Assembly: GCA_937996675.1 (NCBI GenBank)
Contig: CALKUN010000111.1
Coordinates: 1-5,443, forward strand
DNA: 5,443 bases
Origin: an uncultured Candidatus Saccharibacteria bacterium
GTDB lineage: Bacteria; Patescibacteriota; Saccharimonadia; CAILAD01; GCA-016700035
Direction: 5' to 3'
Positions 1 to 5,442 of the stretch are shown piece after piece (position 1 is the first letter of the stretch; each line of letters begins with the position of its first letter). The notes beneath the pieces are model-generated. The model was not told the origin of the DNA. It worked only from the letters and a program-made list of their open reading frames with translations, and did not search any database. The position numbers and the translations under genes were made by a program.

Positions 1-1
1 C

Positions 2-1531
2 ACCGAGGCCGCGTCGTCGCTGATTGCCTTCGGGCATTTCATGAGCCGGGAGTTTAAGTCTCCCAATCACATACAGGTCGTTGCTGATGCACTGGAGAGA
101 GTAGAGCGAGGGGAAATCAAGAGGCTTGTCCTCAACCTCCCACCTCGATATGGAAAGAGCATGCTGGCCAGCCAGCTCTTTCCGAGCTGGTACTTGGGGC
201 GGCACCCGGACCGCGACATCATCTGCAGCGCCAACGGGCAAGAGCTGGCCGACTCCTTTGGCCGCGTAGTCCGCAACCTGATGTCGTCGGAGGAGCTGCA
301 GCGCGTCTTTCCTGGCGTCCACGTTGCCGACGACAGCCAAGCTGTCAACCGCTTTGACGTGGTGGATGATCGCGCGGGCTTTCGAGGTCGCCGAGGTGCC
401 TACAAAGGCTTCGGTCGCAATGGGCGTCCGACGGGCACAGGCGCGCACTTGTTGCTTATGGATGACTTGTTGGTTGAGCGCGAGGCCGACAGCGACGCGG
501 CGATCGCCGAGTGCCACCGCGCGATCCGCCAGTTCCGCAGCCGCTTGGCCCCCGGCGGGTCTTGGGTAGTTATTAACACGAGATATCGGGAGAACGACCC
601 GGTAGGCTACATCCTCAGCGAGTACAGCGACGACGGCCCTTGGACCGTGATCTCTTTGCCAGCGCTGGCCGAAGAGGCAGAAGATCACGTCCTGCCCGAC
701 GGTACGGTGTGGCACCGCGAGCCGGGCGATCCGCTCTGGCCGGAGCGCTGGAGTCTGGAGGAGATCCACCGCACCCGCGATGTGCTCCTGCGCATCAGCC
801 CGCAGGACTGGTACGGGCAGCACCTGTGCAGGCCCGTCCCCGCCGACGGAGCGCTCGTAAAGATGACGTGGTTCGCGTCGAAGCGCTACGTCCGCCGCGA
901 CGAGATCCTTGCGCGCGCCGCGCGCGTGGTGATCTCGGCGGACACCAGCAAGGGAGCTACGTCGAGCGCTGCTCGCTCCGCGTTCCTGGTCTTCGCTGAG
1001 GACCATACCGGGGTCTATCTCGTCCATGTCATCGCCGAGCCTATTCCGTACCCACGCTTGCGCAGTCTGACCAAGCAGCTCTGCCGCGAATGGAAACCTT
1101 CGATTTTGCTGATTGAAGATCACTCGTCGGGCCAGAGCTTGATCCAAGATCTTAGGAACGACATCGACTGGTCACGCACACCGATCGTCGGCATCCACCC
1201 GGAGCGCGACAAGGTGACGCGCATGTCCGTGGTTACGCCACAACTCGCTGACGGACAGATGTGGTTGCCCGTCGCTGGTAGCTTTCCGTGGCAGGTGGAT
1301 TTCGAGAAGGAACTTACATTTTTCCCGCGATCCACCCATAAAGATCAAGTGGATGCGTTGTCGCAGTTTTTGAGCTGGCGCCAAAAAAACCCCCTCGTCG
1401 GCCATGCTGGCGGGTGGTCGTCTGTGCCCAGCCCGGCGCAGCAGCGCCTAGTGGGCGCGCTGGCGACGCCTTGGGGACGAGGGGGAGGCAGGGAAATAGC
1501 GGTGGGCACGTCTAGGCGGCGGGGTTGGTAG
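2..1531 (+). CDS. terL: Terminase large subunit (TerL), 5'-partial
   Basis: Phage DNA-packaging motor: an ATPase that drives DNA into the prohead, plus a nuclease that cuts the concatemer. Numbering from the ATG at 41: Walker A PPRYGKS (34-40, K39), Walker B region HLLLMDD (136-142), and the coupling-type motif NTRYRENDPVGYIL (179-192). The linker WYGQHLCRPVPADG (257-270) is typical of the family. The RNase H-like nuclease follows, with acidic residues in ISADTSKG (D301), LLIEDHSSG (E359) and HKDQVDAL (D435/D438). The frame is open to the left edge and adds TEAASSLIAFGHF before M1. The ATG at 41 has no visible Shine-Dalgarno and the upstream residues read like the family's N-terminus, so the true start probably lies outside the window. 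After DQVDALSQFLSW comes a Gly/Arg-rich tail of about 50 residues that I do not recognise. The stop overlaps the convergent helicase gene by 20 bp. The function is secure; the exact start is not. Confidence 0.95.
   Translation, partial: TEAASSLIAFGHFMSREFKSPNHIQVVADALERVERGEIKRLVLNLPPRYGKSMLASQLFPSWYLGRHPDRDIICSANGQELADSFGRVVRNLMSSEELQRVFPGVHVADDSQAVNRFDVVDDRAGFRGRRGAYKGFGRNGRPTGTGAHLLLMDDLLVEREADSDAAIAECHRAIRQFRSRLAPGGSWVVINTRYRENDPVGYILSEYSDDGPWTVISLPALAEEAEDHVLPDGTVWHREPGDPLWPERWSLEEIHRTRDVLLRISPQDWYGQHLCRPVPADGALVKMTWFASKRYVRRDEILARAARVVISADTSKGATSSAARSAFLVFAEDHTGVYLVHVIAEPIPYPRLRSLTKQLCREWKPSILLIEDHSSGQSLIQDLRNDIDWSRTPIVGIHPERDKVTRMSVVTPQLADGQMWLPVAGSFPWQVDFEKELTFFPRSTHKDQVDALSQFLSWRQKNPLVGHAGGWSSVPSPAQQRLVGALATPWGRGGGREIAVGTSRRRGW
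1383..1485 (-). terminator. Long-loop terminator-like inverted repeat for the helicase transcript
   Basis: On the minus strand the arm CCCCCTCGTC (1485-1476) is followed 76 nt later by its perfect complement GACGAGGGGG (1399-1390). This runs straight into TTTTTTT (1389-1383). A GC-rich stem abutting a U-tract is the mark of an intrinsic terminator. The 76-nt loop is unusually long, but it contains at least one nested stem, GGCGC/GCGCC with a 4-nt loop at 1435-1448, which could shorten it. The position, 27 nt past the helicase stop and wholly inside terL, suits termination of the minus-strand transcript. On the plus strand no T-tract follows, so it would act in one direction only. Confidence 0.45.
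1384..1390 (+). promoter_or_regulatory. Candidate -1 frameshift slippery heptamer in terL
   Basis: In the terL frame the codons are CAA AAA AAC CCC (residues 448-451, QKNP). This gives A AAA AAC in the X XXY YYZ register of canonical -1 slippery sites. A -1 shift would be read to a TAG at 1513-1515, so the alternative tail has nearly the same length as the in-frame one. Downstream there is structure potential: one arm of a 10-bp inverted repeat starts at 1390, and a GGCGC/GCGCC hairpin lies at 1435-1448. The usual 5-9 nt spacer before a stem is missing, however, and the A-run also has a simpler explanation as the T-tract of an opposite-strand terminator. Speculative. Confidence 0.2.
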
Positions 1532-4118
1532 GCGCCTCGCTGGACTGCTCCAGCGCCTTCACGATGCTGCGCTCCAGCTCTCGTCGCGAGCTGTCATCAA
1601 AAGTGGGCACTGTGCCGTCGATGGCGCTAGCGGAGATACTGCCCTTGCTAGCGATGCGCTTGAAGCGAATCACGTCGCCCGACCATCCCATAGTCGTCAC
1701 CAGAGGTAGCACGATCTCAACCGTGCGTGGGCTCTTGTCCGCCGTAGGGCGCACGATGCGCCCCAAGAGTTGCATGAACCGCGCGTGCGTGAACGGCAGC
1801 GACGCGATGATCATCTTGCGGCAGTGCTGCAGCCCGTCGATGCCGGTGGTGATGGCGCTCGTCGCTACGATGACGTTTACCTTTGAACCCTGGAAGTCAG
1901 CTAAGACCCCTGCACGGTCGTCCTCCGACGTGTCGCCGTCGAAGGCAGCCACCCTGTAGCCCTTCTTATTGAAGGCACCTACGATCACGTCAACCACGCC
2001 CTCTTTGTACTCGGTGTAGACGATCGCCTTCTCCCGCTTGCCGACGCTCGCCACGATGGCGTCGAGCTTGAACGGCAGCGTCATCTGGTCAATGACGAGC
2101 GGGGTGAACGCCTTACCGAGACGCCTTTTTTCCTCAAGCAGGCTGGCGTGCAGCTCGTCGCCCGCGTCGATGTTGACCACCGTAGGGCCAACCACCGCCC
2201 CGGCGACGATCTCCGGCTTGAGCACCGTGATCTCGCGGTACTCCGAGCGCCAGCGGATGCCGTACTTGACCAGCTCTTGATACAGGGCGATGCAGTTGGC
2301 GACGGTGGGGCGCGTTGAGACCGCGGGCGATTCGCCCGTCAGCGTCTCGATGAGTCGCTTCGCTTCGCTCAGGTTGTTCACGACCGGCGTCGCCGACATC
2401 GCCAATCGCTTCGCACCGGGGGCGCCGTTCATGAAGGCTGTGATGACCTTCCGTCGCTCCGACTCCTTCGGCGCGCTTTCGTCCAGCTTGGCGTAGTGAC
2501 ATTCATCAAGGATGAATAGGCCGATCTCGTGGCCGCGCTGAGCCAGCAACTCATGTACCTTGGCCTCGCTGTACTCCTGTTGGAAGCATTCGTAGTTCAG
2601 GACGAGGATCCGGCCCGTGGTCGCCGCCCAATCGTCGCCAGAGCTGGGCGCGGCGACTTCGACGCGCTCGCCGAACACGTTCTTGATCTCTGCCAGCCAG
2701 GTGCTCTTGACCGGATTCGGGCACACGACCACGCTTAGCGTGGAATCGACGTGCAGGGCGCTGCACAGGGCCGCGATGGTCTTGCCCGACCCGGTGCCCG
2801 ACCAGTTGCCCAGATAGGGCCTGTTGGCCAGCAGGTGCATGATTCGGCGCTGCATCAGGCGCAGCTTGTGCCCGCGGTAGACCTTCGGGGCTTTGACCTT
2901 GGCCACCTCGGCGAACTCCTCCAAGAAGCGCTGCTGTACGTCCTTGGCGATCTGGGAGTTCGGGGTCATGCCCTTGACCTTGCGCACAATGGGAGCCACC
3001 GCCTTGCCGTCGTACTCGGCGTCGAATACGGTTTGCCAGAAGCCGTTGACGCGAGTAGACACGATGGTCTCGACGATCGGCGCGAGGCGGTCGCGGTGCA
3101 GGGGCGTGGTCTTGTTGATGGCGCTCTGGATCGCGTCCATGCCGTCCAACTCGTCCTGTAGCTTGTCCTCCGGCGAGCGCTCGTCGTCGGCGTCCGGCGC
3201 GGGGGCGTTGAGGAGTGCGGCGCTCTCGTCCGCGCTTAGCTCCTCGTCGCCGGTCAACTCCTCGTCGCCCTCGCCAGCCGCGGACTCTCGCACCGCCTCC
3301 CCAACGTCAAGCCCCTGGTTGAAGCGTGTGCGCACGGCGCGAGCATCGGCCTTGAGGCCTAGCGCGGGAAGGAACAGGTGAAGCTCCGTGTCAGACATGC
3401 CTGCGCGCAAGCACTCCGTTACCACTTCGACCTTGACGGGGTGCATGGTAGTCCCGTATTTAACTGCGGAGGCTGCGGCGACGGCGCAGCCCTTATGCGC
3501 GAAATATTTGTTGTCTAGCAAATTGCTTACTGAAGCGGTCATTGGCACGCCGCACACCTCACAACGTATCCGTACTTTTTCGGCACCACCCTTGTATTTA
3601 TCTGAGTCCTCAATCAACAAATGGATTGCGTCTGGCCTGGTATTCTCAATAGTTCTCGCCGTCAGTTTTCTCGTTCGTCGAATCGAACATCTAAGATGCG
3701 CCGGAAACCCGTTGATTCTAGAGAGATTATTTACAGACACAGTAAAGGCTTTGTCGGTCTCCTGGCACTCGTCGAACGAACAAAAGACTTTGATTTTTAC
3801 GTTGGACCCGGAACTCCTGTGTTGGTCAACTGGATTTTCTAGAAATTTAATTAGATCCGGGCGGACCGCGCAGATTGGAGCAACTGCCGGGCGCTGAGCG
3901 TTTCCGCAAGCAACGTGCTTCGGCTTGTCCGCGCGACCCTTGACCAGATTTTTTACTTCTGTCGTAATGAGCTTGAGGCAGCCCTCACGCGAACACCGGA
4001 CAGAGATAATTTTATTAGACCCGGCGGGCAAATTGCTGTCTTCCGCGTTTACAAGGAACGCGGATAATCCGGGCTTCGCCTCCCCTAGCGTCTTCCCTCT
4101 TCGCGCTTCTGCGCCCAT
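1512..4118 (-). CDS. SF2 helicase/translocase with three N-terminal CCHC zinc-finger-like repeats
   Basis: An 868-residue protein in three parts. Residues 16-215 hold three zinc-finger-like repeats. Residues about 273-326 form an acidic linker (GDEEL repeated, then DADDE). Residues about 410-800 are a superfamily 2 motor: Walker A GTGSGKT (441-447), motif Ia VVVCPNPVKSTW (463-474), DECH (538-541), SAT (575-577), AIVYTEY (698-704), motif V VIVATSAITTGID (749-761) and motif VI QLLGRIVR (783-790). All key ATPase residues are present, so it should be an active nucleic-acid-dependent ATPase. Residues 230-275 are helix-rich and might be a helix-turn-helix, but this is weak. It starts at ATG 4116-4118 with Shine-Dalgarno TGAGGTG and its own promoter. 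It converges on terL with a 20-bp overlap. The N-terminal part is about 45% GC in 3601-3840, against about 64% in sampled lines of the motor. The layout suggests a DNA-targeting head on a translocase, in phage replication, repair, transcription or host conflict. The substrate and subfamily are not identified. Confidence 0.9.
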   Translation of the reverse strand: MGAEARRGKTLGEAKPGLSAFLVNAEDSNLPAGSNKIISVRCSREGCLKLITTEVKNLVKGRADKPKHVACGNAQRPAVAPICAVRPDLIKFLENPVDQHRSSGSNVKIKVFCSFDECQETDKAFTVSVNNLSRINGFPAHLRCSIRRTRKLTARTIENTRPDAIHLLIEDSDKYKGGAEKVRIRCEVCGVPMTASVSNLLDNKYFAHKGCAVAAASAVKYGTTMHPVKVEVVTECLRAGMSDTELHLFLPALGLKADARAVRTRFNQGLDVGEAVRESAAGEGDEELTGDEELSADESAALLNAPAPDADDERSPEDKLQDELDGMDAIQSAINKTTPLHRDRLAPIVETIVSTRVNGFWQTVFDAEYDGKAVAPIVRKVKGMTPNSQIAKDVQQRFLEEFAEVAKVKAPKVYRGHKLRLMQRRIMHLLANRPYLGNWSGTGSGKTIAALCSALHVDSTLSVVVCPNPVKSTWLAEIKNVFGERVEVAAPSSGDDWAATTGRILVLNYECFQQEYSEAKVHELLAQRGHEIGLFILDECHYAKLDESAPKESERRKVITAFMNGAPGAKRLAMSATPVVNNLSEAKRLIETLTGESPAVSTRPTVANCIALYQELVKYGIRWRSEYREITVLKPEIVAGAVVGPTVVNIDAGDELHASLLEEKRRLGKAFTPLVIDQMTLPFKLDAIVASVGKREKAIVYTEYKEGVVDVIVGAFNKKGYRVAAFDGDTSEDDRAGVLADFQGSKVNVIVATSAITTGIDGLQHCRKMIIASLPFTHARFMQLLGRIVRPTADKSPRTVEIVLPLVTTMGWSGDVIRFKRIASKGSISASAIDGTVPTFDDSSRRELERSIVKALEQSSEAPTNPAA
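1538..1555 (+). terminator. Hairpin just after the terL stop
   Basis: CGCTGGA and TCCAGCG form a perfect 7-bp stem with a CTGC loop, beginning 7 nt past the terL stop codon. No T-run follows (the next bases are CCTTCACG), so it is not a standard intrinsic terminator. It could protect the mRNA 3' end or assist Rho-dependent ending. It lies within the C-terminal codons of the opposing helicase gene, so the symmetry may be incidental. Confidence 0.25.
3240..3269 (-). repeat. 12-bp direct repeat in the acidic linker
   Basis: CTCCTCGTCGCC occurs at 3240-3251 and again at 3258-3269, an 18-nt period. It encodes GDEEL twice (residues 284-288 as GDEEL and 290-294 as GDEEL) within the acidic linker of the helicase. 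The period keeps the frame, consistent with a small internal duplication in a flexible, disordered segment. Confidence 0.6.
3474..4073 (-). other. Three tandem CCHC zinc-finger-like protein repeats
   Basis: Three diverged copies, at residues about 16-74, 86-147 and 161-215 of the helicase. The shared plan is (RPD)-x-I-x2-L, a basic/glycine turn, a strand ending in Cys, a second Cys 3-5 positions on, (T)-x-SV-x-NL, and a final H-x2-C. The predicted zinc ligands are C42/C47/H68/C71, C113/C118/H141/C144 and C186/C189/H208/C211. Copies 2 and 3 both open with RPD and all three keep N-L after the second Cys. The spacing from the second Cys to His is 21, 23 and 19 positions. Zinc binding and nucleic-acid contact are inferred from ligand geometry; I cannot assign a named family. 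Confidence 0.7.
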
Positions 4119-4123
4119 CTCGT

Positions 4124-4130
4124 CACCTCA
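4124..4130 (-). promoter_or_regulatory. Ribosome binding site of the helicase gene
   Basis: The minus strand reads TGAGGTGACGAGATG. TGAGGTG is a good Shine-Dalgarno, with 5 nt between it and the ATG at 4116-4118. This supports the start used for the 868-residue protein. Confidence 0.75.
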
Positions 4131-4137
4131 ATTTGCA

Positions 4138-4166
4138 ATAATAGCGCACTGGCCGCCCTGGATCAA
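4138..4166 (-). promoter_or_regulatory. Sigma70-type promoter for the helicase gene
   Basis: On the minus strand a -35 box TTGATC (4166-4161, four of six consensus bases) and a -10 box TATTAT (4143-4138, five of six) are separated by exactly 17 bp. Transcription would start near 4131, leaving a leader of about 13 nt that is almost entirely the ribosome binding site. The match and position are good; the strength is moderate because of the -35 box. Confidence 0.55.
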
Positions 4167-4168
4167 GG

Positions 4169-4178
4169 CGATCGATCG
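4169..4178. promoter_or_regulatory. Palindrome upstream of the helicase -35 box
   Basis: CGATCGATCG is a perfect 10-bp palindrome ending 2 bp upstream of the -35 box. The position would suit an operator. It could equally be chance, because GATC-containing repeats are short and common in GC-rich DNA. No second copy was noticed in the spacer. Confidence 0.15.
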
Positions 4179-4225
4179 GTTGGTGTTTGATGGGATGCGG
4201 GAAGAGGAGAGAAAGACCTACAGCG

Positions 4226-4241
4226 GAGCGATCCAGCGCTC
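4226..4241 (-). terminator. Weak hairpin downstream of the BCS1-like gene
   Basis: GAGCG and CGCTC form a 5-bp stem with a 6-nt loop, 30 nt past the BCS1-like stop. On the minus strand it is followed, after a few bases, by a pyrimidine-rich stretch (TCTTTCTCTCCTCTTCCC) rather than a pure T-run. As a terminator it is poor, so read-through into the helicase gene is likely. The rest of the 152-bp spacer 4119-4270 shows no convincing gene. Confidence 0.2.
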
Positions 4242-4270
4242 GCCCGCGGACCAAGGAGATTCTGCGTTGT

Positions 4271-5386
4271 TCATTGGTTTACCTTTGCCTTGAGTTCTAG
4301 CGCCAGCGTCACGCACCGCGCCTGGAAAAGAGCGATCGTCTCTCCCTCCCCAGCCACAACCAGATCATGCCACAGATCGGGCCGATCTGGGAAGACTCTT
4401 GCGACAACGCGCTCGCGCGCCTCTTTGTCGAGCGGACCCACGTAGACGATGTGGTCAATACGTCCCGGCCTCGGGACAGGAGGCGAGCCGTCGGTGGGGA
4501 TGTGCGCGAGCGCTGGGTCTAGCGTCTCTGGGTGGTTGGTGGTGATGATGACCACACGACCCTTGCGGTAGTCGGTGCCCGATAGAGCATTAAGCACAAG
4601 CTCAAACGAGAGTTTACTGTGTGAGTTAATGTTGATTCGTTTATTGAACGTTGCGTCAAAGTCTTCCATCAGCCATACGTTCGTGTACGTCCTGGTTTCG
4701 CACGCAGTAGCTGTGACGGTAAACGACGCTTCGTCCGTCAATGGGATCTGCGTAAGCCTCCGGCCCAGCAGGTCCGCAACGGTTGCAGCCAGCGTGGACT
4801 TCCCGGATCCAGGAGGACCGTAAAGCACAATGCCCAGCGTGTACGGAATATCACGCTCCTCGAACCAGGCACGCGAGTCTCGCCAGCGCACGACTTCTTT
4901 CAAGAAAGCAATGACATCCTTATTTACTTCCAACTTACTTATGTTGATTCGACTCTGCGGCGCCCATATATCGGCGAGCCGCCGAACTTCCGCGTGGTAG
5001 GCGGCGACTCTCCAACGAGGAAGTGTGACTCCGATGTGTGGATCGCTCGGAGTCCAGGCAGATCCTTGGCGTACGAACGTTTGCTCGTTTTCTGTGTAGA
5101 ATTCTGATGTAGTTATATACGTGTCTTTCGCCGCAACGAAGATATAACCCAGGCCGACACCGCCAGAGAACCAGACAAAACCAGACTTTGCAATCGTTGT
5201 TTTGTGCAACCTTTTTGTTGCGCCTAGGTTTTTGAAAGGCACGATTATACAGTTGGCGTACGTAGTTAAACACACTACTCCGACAAGTTGCTCCCAAAGC
5301 CAAAGCCCCACCAGCTTCGCGACGCCAAGTGCTTCCCCAAGCAAGGCGTCCGTCGTCGGTATGATCGGCGCGATTTGCATGTCCAT
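4271..5386 (-). CDS. BCS1-like AAA ATPase
   Basis: A 371-residue AAA ATPase. The BCS1 signature is clear: AWFEERDIPYTLGIVLYGPP leads into Walker A GPPGSGKS (190-197, K196). Then come Walker B VWLMEDFDATF (237-247, the ED form used by BCS1), LSFELVLNALSGT (259-271), sensor 1 TTNHPETLDPAL (282-293) and RPGRID (306-311). Known BCS1 proteins form heptameric rings; the mitochondrial one moves folded Rieske protein across the inner membrane, and bacterial and viral relatives have no settled role. An insert of about 11 residues, HIPTDGSPPVP (295-305), separates sensor 1 from RPGR, which are nearly contiguous in the family. The first 180 residues would hold a BCS1_N-like substrate domain. Residues 21-50 are moderately hydrophobic but include Lys and Glu, so a membrane span is doubtful. 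ATG 5384-5386 is preferred because of its Shine-Dalgarno, although the frame stays open to the right edge. AAA assignment is firm; function unknown. Confidence 0.9.
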   Translation of the reverse strand: MDMQIAPIIPTTDALLGEALGVAKLVGLWLWEQLVGVVCLTTYANCIIVPFKNLGATKRLHKTTIAKSGFVWFSGGVGLGYIFVAAKDTYITTSEFYTENEQTFVRQGSAWTPSDPHIGVTLPRWRVAAYHAEVRRLADIWAPQSRINISKLEVNKDVIAFLKEVVRWRDSRAWFEERDIPYTLGIVLYGPPGSGKSTLAATVADLLGRRLTQIPLTDEASFTVTATACETRTYTNVWLMEDFDATFNKRININSHSKLSFELVLNALSGTDYRKGRVVIITTNHPETLDPALAHIPTDGSPPVPRPGRIDHIVYVGPLDKEARERVVARVFPDRPDLWHDLVVAGEGETIALFQARCVTLALELKAKVNQ

Positions 5387-5388
5387 GA

Positions 5389-5442
5389 CTACTCCCCCTT
5401 CTGGCTGCGCTTGTTCAACCTCAGGTGCCCGCCGGTCTGCAC
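5389..5442 (-). CDS. Possible C-terminal end of an upstream minus-strand gene
   Basis: One minus-strand frame is open from the right edge and reads VQTGGHLRLNKRSQKGE before a TAG at 5389-5391. The stop lies 2 nt before the BCS1-like ATG, and its last codons contain that gene's ribosome binding site. This is the usual arrangement of tightly packed phage genes in one operon, and the basic, polar tail is plausible as a protein end. With only 17 codons visible, nothing can be said about function and the frame may be open by chance. Confidence 0.3.
   Translation of the reverse strand: MQTGGHLRLNKRSQKGE
5392..5400 (-). promoter_or_regulatory. Ribosome binding site of the BCS1-like gene
   Basis: The minus strand reads AAGGGGGAG, then 5 nt, then ATG (5384-5386). 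A second in-frame ATG at 5378-5380 sits 11 nt away and is the poorer choice. The strong Shine-Dalgarno decides the start even though the reading frame continues upstream without a stop. Confidence 0.7.

Noticed and set aside
41..43. The ATG at 41 as the true terL start
   Set aside because: There is no Shine-Dalgarno upstream and the frame is open to the window edge with family-like residues, so the gene is treated as 5'-partial.
640..999. A 119-codon plus-strand frame inside terL
   Set aside because: Arg/Ala/Pro-rich out-of-frame shadow; terL motifs are continuous across this region in the other frame.
2893..3381. A 162-codon plus-strand reading frame antisense to the helicase linker
   Set aside because: The product is Ser/Ala-rich low complexity, typical of an antisense shadow in GC-rich coding DNA; the minus-strand frame has recognisable domains.
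3839..3854. AT-rich near-palindrome CTAGAAATTTAATTAG inside the helicase gene
   Set aside because: It encodes ordinary residues (LIKFLE) in the second zinc repeat, is an imperfect palindrome and has no partner site.
3388..3897. A 169-codon plus-strand reading frame with a membrane-like segment, antisense to the zinc-repeat region
   Set aside because: It lies wholly inside the helicase gene, whose zinc repeats keep conserved Cys/His spacing. Its own product resembles nothing and I saw no convincing ribosome binding site.
4131..4217. An open minus-strand stretch ending CAIIAN and a TGA just before the helicase ribosome binding site
   Set aside because: It has no ATG, GTG or TTG start after its upstream in-frame TAG and coincides with the promoter.
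4195..4293. A short plus-strand ORF (32 residues, starting MREEERKTYSG) in the intergenic spacer
   Set aside because: It runs into the 3' end of the BCS1-like gene, has only a weak ribosome binding site and overlaps the region of the minus-strand promoter. No family resemblance.
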